This document shows, piece by piece, positions 1-9,409 of a DNA stretch of 64,000 nt (the stretch's first letter is position 1; the number at the start of each line of letters is the position of its first letter). A program made the translations under genes and the position numbers. This stretch comes from CAYFQB01 sp964345225 (lineage in GTDB: Bacteria > Nitrospirota > Thermodesulfovibrionia > Thermodesulfovibrionales > UBA6898). The notes under the pieces were generated by a model. That model worked only from the letters and a program-made list of their open reading frames with translations, was not told where the DNA came from and made no database searches. The stretch is taken from assembly GCA_964345225.1 (NCBI GenBank), contig CAYFQB010000003.1:25736-89735 (forward strand). Direction: 5' to 3'.

Positions 1-2
1 AG

Positions 3-1304
3 TGGGATGAAGCAGAAGAAGTGCTGGACAGCCTGGATAGAGAGATACCTGAAGTTATAAAAGGGAAGGATCTTCCCCTGCCCAACTGGCCCAAGCTGGA
101 GCTGTCTGTTGACAGAGGATGGCTAATTATATATGAAGAAAGATATAAAGATGCAGATGAATATTTCTCGAATCTCTATGAAAGGGCTCCGGCAAATACA
201 GGCATAAGAAGCGGCCATGCACATGTACATCTATGGCGGGGTTGGCCCCGAAAGGCCCTGAGAGAGTTTAAAATAATCGAGACCCTTGACCCAAAATATA
301 AAGATGCACTCATTGGCAAGGCACTGGCTTTAAACACTCTTGCATTCAAGGAAGATGCAAGGGATGTTGCAGAGAAACTCATGGCAACGCATCCCAGGGA
401 CAAACATGTAAGGAGGCTTGTCCGAAAGCTTGAAGTTGAAGAGATGAGCGAAATTACTGCGGATTTTATTTACACAAAGGATGACGAAGGATTTGAAGAT
501 ATAAGATCTGAGACTACTATCTCCTATCCTGTATCACTTTACACAACTTTACACGGTTTTCACTTATGGCAGAAGAGTTCTGATGATAATCAGAAGAACT
601 TCTACCGCAGGGCAGGCCTGGGCGCAACACATATATTTAACAGTTCATGGAGCATGACGCAGAGATTCTCTGTCAACTATAATGACGGTAAAGACTTTGG
701 CTCTCTTACATATGTTAGATTAACTCCAGATGATTACTGGAGTTTCAGTCTCTCGTATGACTCTTTTGCAACTGATGTGCCCTTGCGTGCACGTGTTTTT
801 GGGATCGAAGCCGATAAGATTGAGACAAGCATAACATACAGGGAGAGCGAATGGCGTAGTTACCATCTATTACTTTCACACATGGAATTCTCTGACAGTA
901 ACAAGAGGGAAGAGGCTATTTTTAATTATGAACAGGGCCTGTTTGTGAAAAATGACTGGAAGATTAGGGTTCTCTTTGAGCTGTACATGTCCAGAAATTC
1001 CCGTGATGATGCACCATATTTTAACCCTGATCATGATTTTAGCTTGTCCTCAACCCTCATGACACAGCATACCGTATGGAGAATATACAACAGGGCATTT
1101 GTGCACAAGCTTTTCTTAACGGTTGGCAATTACAAACAGTCGGGATTCGGGCATAGACTCATAGGCTCTATCAGATACCAGCAGGAGCATGATTTCTCTG
1201 ATACCCAGGCGTTGCTATGGGGTGGGACTGTTGCAAGGCAGGTCTATGATGGAAACACGGTTAGCAGTTATAGTCTGTATCTAACTTACAGGGGCAGGTT
1301 TTGA
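3..1304 (+). CDS. pgaA: PgaA-like outer-membrane exporter (5' end outside window)
   Basis: Likely outer-membrane porin that exports and helps process poly-beta-1,6-N-acetylglucosamine. The reading frame is open to the window edge, so the N-terminus is missing. A GTG at 21 is in frame but has no reason to be the true start. The first ~140 visible residues are helical TPR-like repeats (for example the stretch around KALREFKIIETLDPKYKDAL). The remainder alternates short polar and aromatic strands typical of a beta-barrel and ends in YRGRF, an aromatic C-terminus expected of an outer-membrane barrel. Its stop overlaps the start of pgaB (TGATG), and pgaC and pgaD follow, so the order matches the canonical pgaABCD operon. 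Barrel sequences diverge quickly, so the assignment rests on architecture plus context. Confidence 0.8.
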   Translation, partial: WDEAEEVLDSLDREIPEVIKGKDLPLPNWPKLELSVDRGWLIIYEERYKDADEYFSNLYERAPANTGIRSGHAHVHLWRGWPRKALREFKIIETLDPKYKDALIGKALALNTLAFKEDARDVAEKLMATHPRDKHVRRLVRKLEVEEMSEITADFIYTKDDEGFEDIRSETTISYPVSLYTTLHGFHLWQKSSDDNQKNFYRRAGLGATHIFNSSWSMTQRFSVNYNDGKDFGSLTYVRLTPDDYWSFSLSYDSFATDVPLRARVFGIEADKIETSITYRESEWRSYHLLLSHMEFSDSNKREEAIFNYEQGLFVKNDWKIRVLFELYMSRNSRDDAPYFNPDHDFSLSSTLMTQHTVWRIYNRAFVHKLFLTVGNYKQSGFGHRLIGSIRYQQEHDFSDTQALLWGGTVARQVYDGNTVSSYSLYLTYRGRF

Positions 1305-3232
1305 TGTCAAAGAGATTCTTCATAACTGTCATGATGCTTGTTTTTTTAACTCTTACAAGTAATGTTATGGCCGGGGGTATGAAGCCCGGTGAATTTCTTG
1401 TGCTTTCATATCATGCGGTGGTACAGAAGGCAATGCCGGGAGAGATGTATAGTATTCCGAAACAAGTTTTTGTTGAGCAGATGGAATACCTGCGAACACA
1501 TGGCTACGTACCTGTCTCGCTTGATGATATACTGAAAGCCGGTAAAGGGGAAAAGGCCCTTCCGAAAAATCCTGTCCTGCTGACTTTTGATGATGCTTAT
1601 ATTTCATATTATGAGTTTGTTCTGCCGATACTTGAGAAGTTTGGCTATCCATCTTTACTAAGTGTAGTTGGCAGTTTTATTGATAATCCACCAGAAGGCT
1701 TACCCGAGGAATTGATGAGCTGGGATCAAATCAGGGAGGTAGCATCCAATGAACTTGTAGAGATTATCTCCCATACCTACGACCTGCATAAGGGAATTCA
1801 ATACAATCCACCGGGAAATGTCTGGGCAGCTGGGGCTATCCTGGCATATAACCCTGAGACAGAGACCTATGAAACAGAAGGTGAGTACAGTGAAAGAATT
1901 GAAAACGATTTCAGGATGCAAGAGGATACGTTAAGTAGATATATTGGTTTCAAACCAAGGGGTTTAGCATGGCCGTACGGCAAATATACTTCTATAGGCA
2001 TCGAAATAGCGAGGAAGGAAGGTTTCCTTTTCAGTTTTACATTGGAGAATGGTTTTGCTAATATGAATAACCTTTATGAGATCAACCGCAATCTTATACT
2101 TAACGAGCCGATTAAGGAATTCATTAAAGTTTTAAAAAAACCTGAAGAAGAGATTATGGTCAGGGCTGTACAGGTTGACCTAGACCTCATTTATGACCCG
2201 GATTCTTATGAAAAAACCGATGAAAATCTTGGGAAACTTATAGACCGTCTTGTTGAAATGAAGGTTAATACGGTCTTTCTGCAGGCATTTGCTGACCCGG
2301 ATGGCACAGGAGATATAAAAAGCGTATATTTCCATAATAGAGTCCTGCCTGTAAGGGCTGATATCTTCAGTCATGCAGCTCATCAGATGATAATACGGGA
2401 TATATTTGTGTACGCATGGTTGCCCACTTTGAGCCTTGTGCTTCCCGATAAAGAGCTTAACGACAAACTGCGCGTACGAGAAGTGGCAGGGGATGAGACC
2501 AGACATAGCAAATCGTGGTATCAAAGGCTTACACCATTCAGCGACGATGTCAGGAAGCTCGTCCGCCAGATGTACGAAGATCTGGCTGCTCACTCCCAGA
2601 TACATGGAATATTGTTCCAGGATGATGCATATCTGACAGATTATGAAGACTATCATCCACTGGCAGTGGCCGATTACAGCAATAAGCTGGGGAATGATTT
2701 TCTGACTGACAAGGCAGTTAACGATGCCGGGCAGATCAACGGATGGGCCAGATACAAGACTGAAGTTTTAATCGATTTTACAAAAAACCTTATGGAAGGG
2801 GTAAATAAATATCGTCGAAATATAAAATTTGCCAGAAACATTTATAGCCAGATTGTGACAGATCCTGAGTCTGAAGAATGGTTTGCTCAAAATTATGGTC
2901 TCTTTCTGGATACATATGATCAGGTGGTAATCATGGCATACCCGCAGATGGAAAAGCAGGAAAACCCTTCTGCGTGGCTTAAAGAACTTGTTAAAAGAGC
3001 AAAAGAGTTTCCCGATGGCATAGAAAAGACTGTATTTAAGATACAGTCCTATAACTGGGATAAGAAGATATGGGTAAAAGATGATGTTTTGCTTGATCAA
3101 TTAAGGGATATTCTGGCCTCGGGAGGGACACATATAGCCTACTACCCTGATAATGTCTGGCTGAACAGGCCTGCTCTTAATGTAATAAAGCTTGAGATGT
3201 CAACAAAAAAATATCCATTTATTAGATACTGA
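1304..3232 (+). CDS. pgaB: Poly-beta-1,6-GlcNAc N-deacetylase PgaB
   Basis: Periplasmic de-N-acetylase of poly-GlcNAc, needed for export through PgaA. The N-terminus is a signal peptide (hydrophobic residues ~5-23 ending VMAGG). A NodB-type polysaccharide deacetylase domain follows, with TFDDAY at ~94-99 (metal and catalytic Asp pair), SHTYDLH at ~156-162 (metal His pair) and AWPYGKY further on. The C-terminal half (~280-640) is the GHL13-type glycoside-hydrolase-like domain that binds the polymer. At 642 residues it matches full-length two-domain PgaB. The ATG at 1304 overlaps the pgaA stop; a TTG three bases earlier is in frame, but ATG is preferred. Translational coupling with pgaA is likely. 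Confidence 0.93.
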   Translation: MSKRFFITVMMLVFLTLTSNVMAGGMKPGEFLVLSYHAVVQKAMPGEMYSIPKQVFVEQMEYLRTHGYVPVSLDDILKAGKGEKALPKNPVLLTFDDAYISYYEFVLPILEKFGYPSLLSVVGSFIDNPPEGLPEELMSWDQIREVASNELVEIISHTYDLHKGIQYNPPGNVWAAGAILAYNPETETYETEGEYSERIENDFRMQEDTLSRYIGFKPRGLAWPYGKYTSIGIEIARKEGFLFSFTLENGFANMNNLYEINRNLILNEPIKEFIKVLKKPEEEIMVRAVQVDLDLIYDPDSYEKTDENLGKLIDRLVEMKVNTVFLQAFADPDGTGDIKSVYFHNRVLPVRADIFSHAAHQMIIRDIFVYAWLPTLSLVLPDKELNDKLRVREVAGDETRHSKSWYQRLTPFSDDVRKLVRQMYEDLAAHSQIHGILFQDDAYLTDYEDYHPLAVADYSNKLGNDFLTDKAVNDAGQINGWARYKTEVLIDFTKNLMEGVNKYRRNIKFARNIYSQIVTDPESEEWFAQNYGLFLDTYDQVVIMAYPQMEKQENPSAWLKELVKRAKEFPDGIEKTVFKIQSYNWDKKIWVKDDVLLDQLRDILASGGTHIAYYPDNVWLNRPALNVIKLEMSTKKYPFIRY

Positions 3233-3234
3233 CT

Positions 3235-4482
3235 ATGCTTGAATATATACAATTTTTAAATGATTTTGTTTTCCTGTATCCCCTTTTCATGAGCTATATA
3301 TGGATGATTGGTGCTCTTATTTTTTACTTCAGGAATGAAAGGAAGAGGAAAAATCCACCGGAACTTCAAGAGTATCCGTTTTTCTCTATACTTATACCCT
3401 GTCATAACGAGGAAAAACAGATCAAAGACACTGCAACAAAGCTCACTGAGCTTGACTATCCTAATTATGAGGTAATTGCCGTGGACGATGGCAGTACTGA
3501 CAGTACAGCCTCTATACTCCATGAGCTAAGTACGAATTACGAGAAGATCAGGGCTGTGTATCTGAAGAAAAACCTTGGAAAGGGGGCTGCCCTTAATGCA
3601 GGTTGTTTAGTGGCAAAGGGAGATTTAATACTAACATTAGATGCTGATGCATTCCTGGAGCCCACTGCCCTTAAGTGGTTGGCCTGGCATTTTTACAGGT
3701 TTCCGAGGGTAGGAGCAATTACAGGGAATCCAAGGGTCCTTAACCGGAGCACACTTCTGGGCAGAATCCAGACAGGTGAGTATGCGAGTATTATAGGGCT
3801 GATCAAAAGAACCCAGCGAATACTTGGTAAGATCCTGACAGTTTCAGGAGTTATTGCTGCTTTTCGGAGACAGGCCCTGCTGACTGCCGGCTTCTGGGAC
3901 ACTGATATGGTTACCGAGGATATTGATATAACCTGGAAGCTGGAGAAACAATTCTGGGATGTCCGATATGAACCCAGAGCATTATGCTGGATACTGGTAC
4001 CAGAAACAGTAAGGGGACTATGGCGGCAGCGCTTGCGATGGGCTCAGGGTGGTATTGAGGTTCTAAAGAAGCATAATGACATATGGCAGGACTGGCGGCA
4101 GCGCAGGCTCTGGCCGGTATATATAGAATATGTGATCAGTATTTTTTGGTCATACTCGTTCTGGACACTCACACTGCTGTGGATTCTTTCTGAAGTCCTC
4201 GGCTTTTTACTCCCCATTAAATTTCACCCGCCTATACCCCCAAAGTGGACAGGGTCAATTCTTGCGCTGACATGTTTAGTCCAGTTCACTGTCAGTGTGT
4301 ATATAGATAATGTGTACGAGAAAAAATTCTTCAGGTATTTATTCTGGGTTATTTGGTACCCTTTTATTTACTGGATGATTAATGCATTAACTATCGCAAT
4401 AGCCGCACCAAAGGTTCTTCTGAAGAGAAAGAGCACAAAGGCAGTATGGGAGAGTCCTGATAGGGGACTTGATCAAATATAG
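3235..4482 (+). CDS. pgaC: Poly-beta-1,6-GlcNAc synthase PgaC (GT2)
   Basis: Inner-membrane processive family-2 glycosyltransferase that polymerises GlcNAc from UDP-GlcNAc. An N-terminal membrane segment (~10-35) precedes the GT2 domain, with SILIPCHNEE, VDDGSTD, the DADA metal-binding motif (~132-135), the TED triad in VTEDIDITWKLE and QRLRWAQGG, which is the Q-x-x-R-W signature of processive synthases. Three or four hydrophobic segments follow at the C-terminus. The 415-residue length is normal for PgaC/IcaA. It starts two bases after the pgaB stop, so co-translation is expected. Confidence 0.95.
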   Translation: MLEYIQFLNDFVFLYPLFMSYIWMIGALIFYFRNERKRKNPPELQEYPFFSILIPCHNEEKQIKDTATKLTELDYPNYEVIAVDDGSTDSTASILHELSTNYEKIRAVYLKKNLGKGAALNAGCLVAKGDLILTLDADAFLEPTALKWLAWHFYRFPRVGAITGNPRVLNRSTLLGRIQTGEYASIIGLIKRTQRILGKILTVSGVIAAFRRQALLTAGFWDTDMVTEDIDITWKLEKQFWDVRYEPRALCWILVPETVRGLWRQRLRWAQGGIEVLKKHNDIWQDWRQRRLWPVYIEYVISIFWSYSFWTLTLLWILSEVLGFLLPIKFHPPIPPKWTGSILALTCLVQFTVSVYIDNVYEKKFFRYLFWVIWYPFIYWMINALTIAIAAPKVLLKRKSTKAVWESPDRGLDQI

Positions 4483-4509
4483 AGAGGTATATAAGAAGGA
4501 AAGTTAGAT

Positions 4510-4938
4510 ATGGAGATCATTGATAAATCGAAACGCAGGAGTCTCTTAAGAAAAATTAATGAGCTTTACTGTACTACCGTTATCTGGGGTGTATGGGCAT
4601 ATCTATTAATGCCTTTGTTGAGTCTCTTACTATGGTTATTGGGAGTCCGTATATTTTATATCGAGGTGATAGTGGGAGCAGGCTATGTGGAGTTTCTGGA
4701 TCTTGTGGGTAAATTGGGGTGGAGCATAGTGATAGTATTTCTTATTTTACGTTTTTGGGGTTATTATAATTACTGGAGGTTTGGGAAGAAAAACAGGCGC
4801 AGCTCTCTGCCCCTGGACTCAATAGACCAGAAGATGTCTGAATTTTTCCGGATTCCTTTAGAGGAAATGCATGCGCTGCGATCAAGAAAGGAAGTTATCT
4901 TGCATATACAGAATAACGGTAGTCATCAAGCTTTTTAG
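4510..4938 (+). CDS. pgaD: PgaD-like accessory protein of poly-GlcNAc synthase
   Basis: Small inner-membrane partner of PgaC. In Escherichia coli the PgaCD pair forms the polymerase and is activated by cyclic di-GMP. The 142-residue protein has two hydrophobic helices (~20-50 and ~70-95), with the short WGYYNYWRFG element after the second helix that is characteristic of PgaD proteins. A purine-rich RBS (aagaaggaaag) lies just upstream. Sequence conservation of PgaD is low, so position as the fourth gene of the operon carries much of the weight. A PilZ protein (19.7 kb) and an HD-GYP protein (45.6 kb) elsewhere in the window fit a c-di-GMP regime, but a direct link is inference. Confidence 0.82.
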   Translation: MEIIDKSKRRSLLRKINELYCTTVIWGVWAYLLMPLLSLLLWLLGVRIFYIEVIVGAGYVEFLDLVGKLGWSIVIVFLILRFWGYYNYWRFGKKNRRSSLPLDSIDQKMSEFFRIPLEEMHALRSRKEVILHIQNNGSHQAF

Positions 4939-5015
4939 CCTGGCAGGAAGAAGGGCAAAAGGCAAATTATTATAATTTCTATTGCCCTGATTATGATAAT
5001 GTTAGGATGTAATAT

Positions 5016-5603
5016 ATGAGAAGATCTAAGATCAAAAGAAAGACAAAAGAGACAGATATAAAAATTGAGCTAACCCTCGACGGCACTGGTAAGTACTCCA
5101 TAGATACATCAATACCCTTTCTTGACCACATGATGTCACTTATGTGCAAGCATGGTCTTATTGATATGAAGCTTAAGGGCAAAGGGGATATAGACATAGA
5201 TTTCCATCATACTGTTGAAGATATAGGTATAGTTTTTGGACAGACTATAAAGCAGGCTCTGGGGTCTATGAAGGGGATACTACGCTATGGTGAGGCAACT
5301 GTCCCTATGGACGAGGCACTCGCCTCGGTTAGCCTGGATATAAGCGGGAGATCATATCTTATATATAAAGTAGATTTTCCAAAAAGAAGCAGGATGAAAG
5401 GTTTTGACCCTGATCTTATAGAGGATTTTCTTCAGGCATTTGTCAGCAATGCCGGCATAACTTTACATGTAAACGTTATGTATGGAAGGAATACCCATCA
5501 TATAATTGAGGCGATATTCAAAGCACTCGGGAGGGCGCTCAGAGAAGCAGTATCAGTTGACAAAAGGGTCAAAGGCATTCCATCGACCAAAGGGAGGCTT
5601 TAA
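5016..5603 (+). CDS. hisB: Imidazoleglycerol-phosphate dehydratase
   Basis: Catalyses the sixth step of histidine biosynthesis, converting imidazole glycerol phosphate to imidazole acetol phosphate in the cytoplasm. Diagnostic motifs are FLDHMMSLMCKHGLIDM near residue 30, the metal-binding HHTVEDIGIVFGQ near 67, and NTHHIIEAIFKALGRALREA near 160. At 195 residues it is the monofunctional bacterial form, without the phosphatase domain fused in enterobacteria. No other his genes lie nearby, so hisB is unlinked from the rest of the pathway, or the remainder lies outside the window. Confidence 0.97.
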   Translation: MRRSKIKRKTKETDIKIELTLDGTGKYSIDTSIPFLDHMMSLMCKHGLIDMKLKGKGDIDIDFHHTVEDIGIVFGQTIKQALGSMKGILRYGEATVPMDEALASVSLDISGRSYLIYKVDFPKRSRMKGFDPDLIEDFLQAFVSNAGITLHVNVMYGRNTHHIIEAIFKALGRALREAVSVDKRVKGIPSTKGRL

Positions 5604-5642
5604 AGCTTACACTCTTCCCCCTTGTCTATTACTTGGAGAAAT

Positions 5643-6320
5643 ATGTTAAAAGAAAAGATACCACTGAAAGAAATTCACTATGTACTTCTGGATATGGATG
5701 GGACACTCCTTGATAAATATTTTGATGATTTTTTCTGGGAGCATCTTCTTCCACTAAAATATGCAGAAAAAAACAATATCACTTTCGGCAGGGCAAAGGA
5801 GGAACTCCTGAAGAAATATAAGGTGCATGAAGGTACCCTAAACTGGACGGATATTGATTTCTGGTCGAAGGAGGTAAACATAGATGTTCCCGCACTTAAA
5901 GAGCAGATAAGACATCTTATAGAAGTTCATCCCCATGTAGAGGATTTCTTAAAGATGCTTAAAGGTCATAAAAAGAAGATTTTCCTTGTTACCAATGCAC
6001 ACTACAAGGTTCTTGATATGAAGCTAAAAAAGACCCGCATAGGCAGATTCTTTGACCATGCTGTCACATCCTTCGAGATAGGCTATCCGAAAGAGAAGCT
6101 CGAGTTCTGGAAAAAAGTCCAGAAGCAGCTAGGATTCGAAAAAGAAAAGACCCTTCTCATTGATGATACAGAGGCTGTGCTGAAGACGGCAAAGAGATTC
6201 GGAATTAAATATATCCTTTTTAAAATATTTGCAAGCTCTAAAATAAAATCCAGAAAGGCAAGAACGAGTGAATTTCCAGTTATAGAGGATTTCAGGGAAC
6301 TAATGATATCTGAATCGTGA
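5643..6320 (+). CDS. yrfG: HAD-family GMP/IMP nucleotidase (YrfG-like)
   Basis: Haloacid-dehalogenase-fold phosphatase whose closest recognisable relative is the purine nucleotidase YrfG. Motif I is LLDMDGTLLD near the N-terminus. The cap contains NWTDIDFWSKE, equivalent to the NW..DYWS region of YrfG. Motif II is LVTNAH, motif III uses the Lys of GYPKEK, and motif IV is LLIDDTEAVL. The YrfG-like LVTNAH and GYPKE separate it from generic phosphoglycolate phosphatases. I chose the ATG at 5643 because a tggaga Shine-Dalgarno lies five bases upstream; a TTG 21 bases earlier is also in frame. Substrate is inferred from the family. Confidence 0.8.
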   Translation: MLKEKIPLKEIHYVLLDMDGTLLDKYFDDFFWEHLLPLKYAEKNNITFGRAKEELLKKYKVHEGTLNWTDIDFWSKEVNIDVPALKEQIRHLIEVHPHVEDFLKMLKGHKKKIFLVTNAHYKVLDMKLKKTRIGRFFDHAVTSFEIGYPKEKLEFWKKVQKQLGFEKEKTLLIDDTEAVLKTAKRFGIKYILFKIFASSKIKSRKARTSEFPVIEDFRELMISES

Positions 6321-6368
6321 TTAATACATATTGTTTCTATAAGCCAGGATAAATTAAAATAAACGGCC

Positions 6369-8093
6369 ATGAAAGACATAATAGGGCAACTATATGAGTT
6401 AACAAAAGAACCTAAGATCGCTTATTTTTCAATGGAAATAGGCATCCATAAAGATATTCCGACTTACAGCGGAGGATTGGGCATACTTGCTGGTGATACT
6501 ATAAGGTCAGGCGCTGACCTGAAACTGCCGATGATAGCGGTTACACTGATAAGCAAAAAAGGATATTTTACCCAGGATATCAATAAAGCCGGAATACAGA
6601 ATGAACATCCTTGTGATTGGGATCCTTCCAAACACATGCAGCTTCTTCCTCACAGAATAACCCTGGAGATTGAAGGAAGAGAAGTCATTGTTCAGGCTTG
6701 GCAGTACAACATAAGGAGTCTGACGAGCGGGAGCGTCCCTGTATTCTTTCTGGATACAGATATTAGCGATAATTTGCCAGAAGACCGTGAAATTACCTCC
6801 TTTCTTTACGGTGGGGATCAGGTGTACAGGCTTAAACAGGAGATAGTACTTGGAATAGGCGGGGTTAAAATGCTTTATGAAATGGGATTTGAGATAAAAA
6901 AATACCACATGAATGAAGGCCACGCCAGTCTGCTTACCTTAGAACTGCTTAGAAGATATAAAAAGCCGATCGAGGATGTATGGGATGAAAGACTTGTATG
7001 GGACACCGAAAGAGTTAGGAATCTCTGTGTATTCACGACACATACCCCTGTTGAGGCAGGACATGACAAGTTTAACTATGATCTTGTCTCGCAGACTTTA
7101 GGTGAAATAATACCTTTTTATGTTTTAGAGGAACTTGCAGGCAAAGATCATATGAACATGACGTTGCTCGGGTTTAATTTAAGTCGATACGTTAACGGTG
7201 TAGCTAAAAAACACGGGGAGGTATCGCAGGATCTGTTTCCTGGATACGAAATACACGCGATAACTAACGGTGTGCACACTTACACATGGACATGTGAAAG
7301 CTTTAAGAAGCTTTATGATAAATATCTTCCCAGCTGGGCAAATGAACCGGAACTTTTTGTGAGAGTCGGCCGAATACCGTATGAGAAATTATGGGATGCA
7401 CATATGAAGGCGAAACAGCATCTGTTTGACTACATTAAAATGAAAACAGGCATTGATTTTTTCACTGATATCCTTACAATTGGTTTTGCCCGAAGGGCAA
7501 CGGCATACAAGAGGGCAGACCTTTTATTCAGGGATATTGAACGCCTTGAGAAAATAGGGACAGGCAAGATTCAGCTTGTTTATGCAGGAAAGGCCCATCC
7601 AAAGGACGAAACCGGGAAAAGACTGATAAAAGATATCTTCAAGCATATTAAAAAACTTGACGGTAAGATAAAAGCTGTTTACCTTAAAAACTATGACATG
7701 GAAATTTCATTAAAGATAATTTCCGGGGTTGACGTATGGTTAAACACACCCTTAAGGCCGCTAGAGGCATCAGGCACAAGCGGAATGAAGGCTGCGCATA
7801 ACGGTGTATTGAATTTCAGCGTGCTGGACGGATGGTGGATAGAAGGTCATATTGAGAACTTTACAGGGTGGTCTATAGGTACTGCTCCAGAGGAATTAAG
7901 GCCCGGGATTGATACTGATAAACAGGATTCCGAGGACCTATACAATAAACTCGAGAAAATAATCATACCCTTGTATTACAATGACCGGGAAGGCTGGATA
8001 AGAATGATGCAGAACGCAATTGGCAAGAACGCATATTATTTCAACAGTCATCGCATGATGCGCCGATATGTCACAGAGGCATATATAAGGTAA
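6369..8093 (+). CDS. glgP: Alpha-glucan phosphorylase (short form)
   Basis: Pyridoxal-phosphate enzyme releasing glucose-1-phosphate from glycogen or maltodextrin. The 574-residue length places it in the short alpha-glucan phosphorylase branch found in thermophilic bacteria and archaea. Visible signatures are IAYFSMEIGIH at the N-terminus, MNEGHASLL (~180), TNGVHTYTW (~305), FARRATAYKRADLLF (~370), AGKAHPKDETGK (~405) and EASGTSGMKAAHNG (~475), where the Lys is the expected PLP-binding residue. No strong RBS is visible. It sits last in a rightward run after hisB and the nucleotidase, and no other glycogen genes are nearby. Confidence 0.93.
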   Translation: MKDIIGQLYELTKEPKIAYFSMEIGIHKDIPTYSGGLGILAGDTIRSGADLKLPMIAVTLISKKGYFTQDINKAGIQNEHPCDWDPSKHMQLLPHRITLEIEGREVIVQAWQYNIRSLTSGSVPVFFLDTDISDNLPEDREITSFLYGGDQVYRLKQEIVLGIGGVKMLYEMGFEIKKYHMNEGHASLLTLELLRRYKKPIEDVWDERLVWDTERVRNLCVFTTHTPVEAGHDKFNYDLVSQTLGEIIPFYVLEELAGKDHMNMTLLGFNLSRYVNGVAKKHGEVSQDLFPGYEIHAITNGVHTYTWTCESFKKLYDKYLPSWANEPELFVRVGRIPYEKLWDAHMKAKQHLFDYIKMKTGIDFFTDILTIGFARRATAYKRADLLFRDIERLEKIGTGKIQLVYAGKAHPKDETGKRLIKDIFKHIKKLDGKIKAVYLKNYDMEISLKIISGVDVWLNTPLRPLEASGTSGMKAAHNGVLNFSVLDGWWIEGHIENFTGWSIGTAPEELRPGIDTDKQDSEDLYNKLEKIIIPLYYNDREGWIRMMQNAIGKNAYYFNSHRMMRRYVTEAYIR

Positions 8094-8140
8094 TTTTAAC
8101 CCCCAAAATGCATTCAGTATAAAAAGAGTTTTCGGATTAA

Positions 8141-8197
8141 GTAGTTGGACATATTCCTTTCGTTCCCTATGTCCGCTCAAGAAACATGCCCAACTAC
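8141..8197. repeat. Nested inverted repeat between convergent genes
   Basis: Two nested inverted repeats lie between convergent genes. The outer arms are GTAGTTGG (8141-8148) and CCAACTAC (8190-8197). The inner arms are GGACATA (8147-8153) and TATGTCC (8168-8174). There is no T-tract, so it is not a textbook intrinsic terminator, but its position downstream of both glgP and the opposing zinc-ribbon gene would suit bidirectional termination. Confidence 0.5.
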
Positions 8198-8233
8198 ACA
8201 ACATGTATACCTGCTTCAAACCCATTTTTTGGG

Positions 8234-8560
8234 TCAGTATTTAAGCCTTTTATTGCACTGCATGCAGTAATCTTTTTCAGGCACAAAGCTTCCACATTCA
8301 CTGCACTGTATCAGATTTATAGGTTGTTCCTTTCTGCAGTATCTGCAAACAGTTTCAGCTTCATCGATTATCTTGGAACAATACGGGCATCTCTTGGTCC
8401 TTCCTTTTGTAACTATCGGAGGAAGGATAAATATAATTAAAACAAGTACAGGAAAAGCAAGACAGAGAAAAAACCATAGAAAATAGTTTCTGCCTTTTTT
8501 GTTTGCAATCATAGCACCGACTATTCCAGCTATAATCTGTAAGATTAAAATTCTAAACAT
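8234..8560 (-). CDS. Small membrane protein with C-terminal zinc ribbons
   Basis: A 108-residue protein of unknown function. It has two hydrophobic helices (~3-18 and ~26-48, the latter rich in Phe/Leu/Ile), followed by a soluble tail with two zinc-ribbon half sites: CPYCSKIIDEAETVCRYC and CSECGSFVPEKDYCMQC. The spacing of the CxxC pairs fits treble-clef or double zinc ribbon domains. Its start overlaps the end of the inositol-monophosphatase gene upstream by eight bases, so the two are probably translationally coupled. It may be an adaptor or regulatory membrane protein; no reaction can be inferred. Confidence 0.75.
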   Translation of the reverse strand: MFRILILQIIAGIVGAMIANKKGRNYFLWFFLCLAFPVLVLIIFILPPIVTKGRTKRCPYCSKIIDEAETVCRYCRKEQPINLIQCSECGSFVPEKDYCMQCNKRLKY

Positions 8561-9356
8561 CCTGTTTCCCTTTTGAAAGAAGTTCTATAGCCCTGTCATG
8601 TAACTGCCTGTTCCCTGAGGCAAGTAATGACGAGCTTCGTTTCAGGTCTAACAAGGTATTATCAATGCTTCCGCCTTCGGTATCTGTAATAATGCCGCCC
8701 GCCTCTTTTATTAAAAGACAGCCGCCTGCAAAATCAAAGCTCCTTGATGGTGAAGGTGAAATGAATATGCTTATTGCACCAAGGGCAAGATAAGCAAGGT
8801 CAAGGGCTATCGCACCAAGGCAACGCGTTTTCCTTGCTTGAGAAAGAAGGGGAACAATCACGGGTATTTCCTTGCCAGGCACCTGTGCTTCATATGCTAT
8901 TAAGTAGAATTTATCATCCTTCTGTGTATGAATCTGTCTCCCGTTTAAAAAGGCACCCGAATCTTGCTCTGCCCAGAATTCATAGCCGTCAATAAGATTT
9001 ATTATATATGCAATAGTTATGTCATTGAGGGTATCTCCGTCAGCTACTGCTATTGATGTACAGTAAAAAGGTATTCCTGATATGGCGTTTTTGCTGCCAT
9101 CTATCGGATCAATAACAACTCTTTTGCCCCCACCATTTATATCTATAATACCAATCTCTTCAGAGACTATGGTGAGGGGTTCTCCTAATGACTCAAGCCC
9201 GGTTATGATTATTTCTTCTGCCTTGCTGTCAATCGCAAAGGTTCGGTCACCGCTGGCTCCATAGCCTCTTGTATTTTTCATATCGGGAGAAAGGCTTGTA
9301 GCAGAGATTTCCTTAAAGAGTTTTTTACCGATATTTCTTAGATCATTTACTTTCAT
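8553..9356 (-). CDS. Inositol monophosphatase / FBPase family phosphatase
   Basis: Metal-dependent sugar-phosphate phosphatase of the IMPase superfamily. The metal-binding signatures are present: EE in the IVSEEIG stretch, DPIDGSKNAISGIPFYCTSI (~80-100) and SFDFAGGCLLIKEAGG (~205-220). Archaeal and deep-branching bacterial members of this size often dephosphorylate both inositol-1-phosphate and fructose-1,6-bisphosphate, so a gluconeogenic role is possible. The 267-residue length is typical. It begins the leftward pair with the zinc-ribbon membrane protein. Confidence 0.88.
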   Translation of the reverse strand: MKVNDLRNIGKKLFKEISATSLSPDMKNTRGYGASGDRTFAIDSKAEEIIITGLESLGEPLTIVSEEIGIIDINGGGKRVVIDPIDGSKNAISGIPFYCTSIAVADGDTLNDITIAYIINLIDGYEFWAEQDSGAFLNGRQIHTQKDDKFYLIAYEAQVPGKEIPVIVPLLSQARKTRCLGAIALDLAYLALGAISIFISPSPSRSFDFAGGCLLIKEAGGIITDTEGGSIDNTLLDLKRSSSLLASGNRQLHDRAIELLSKGKQDV

Positions 9357-9409
9357 AGCTGGATTATTTTACGTATAGGCAGTTATTCGGGCAACAATCT
9401 GAACATTAA

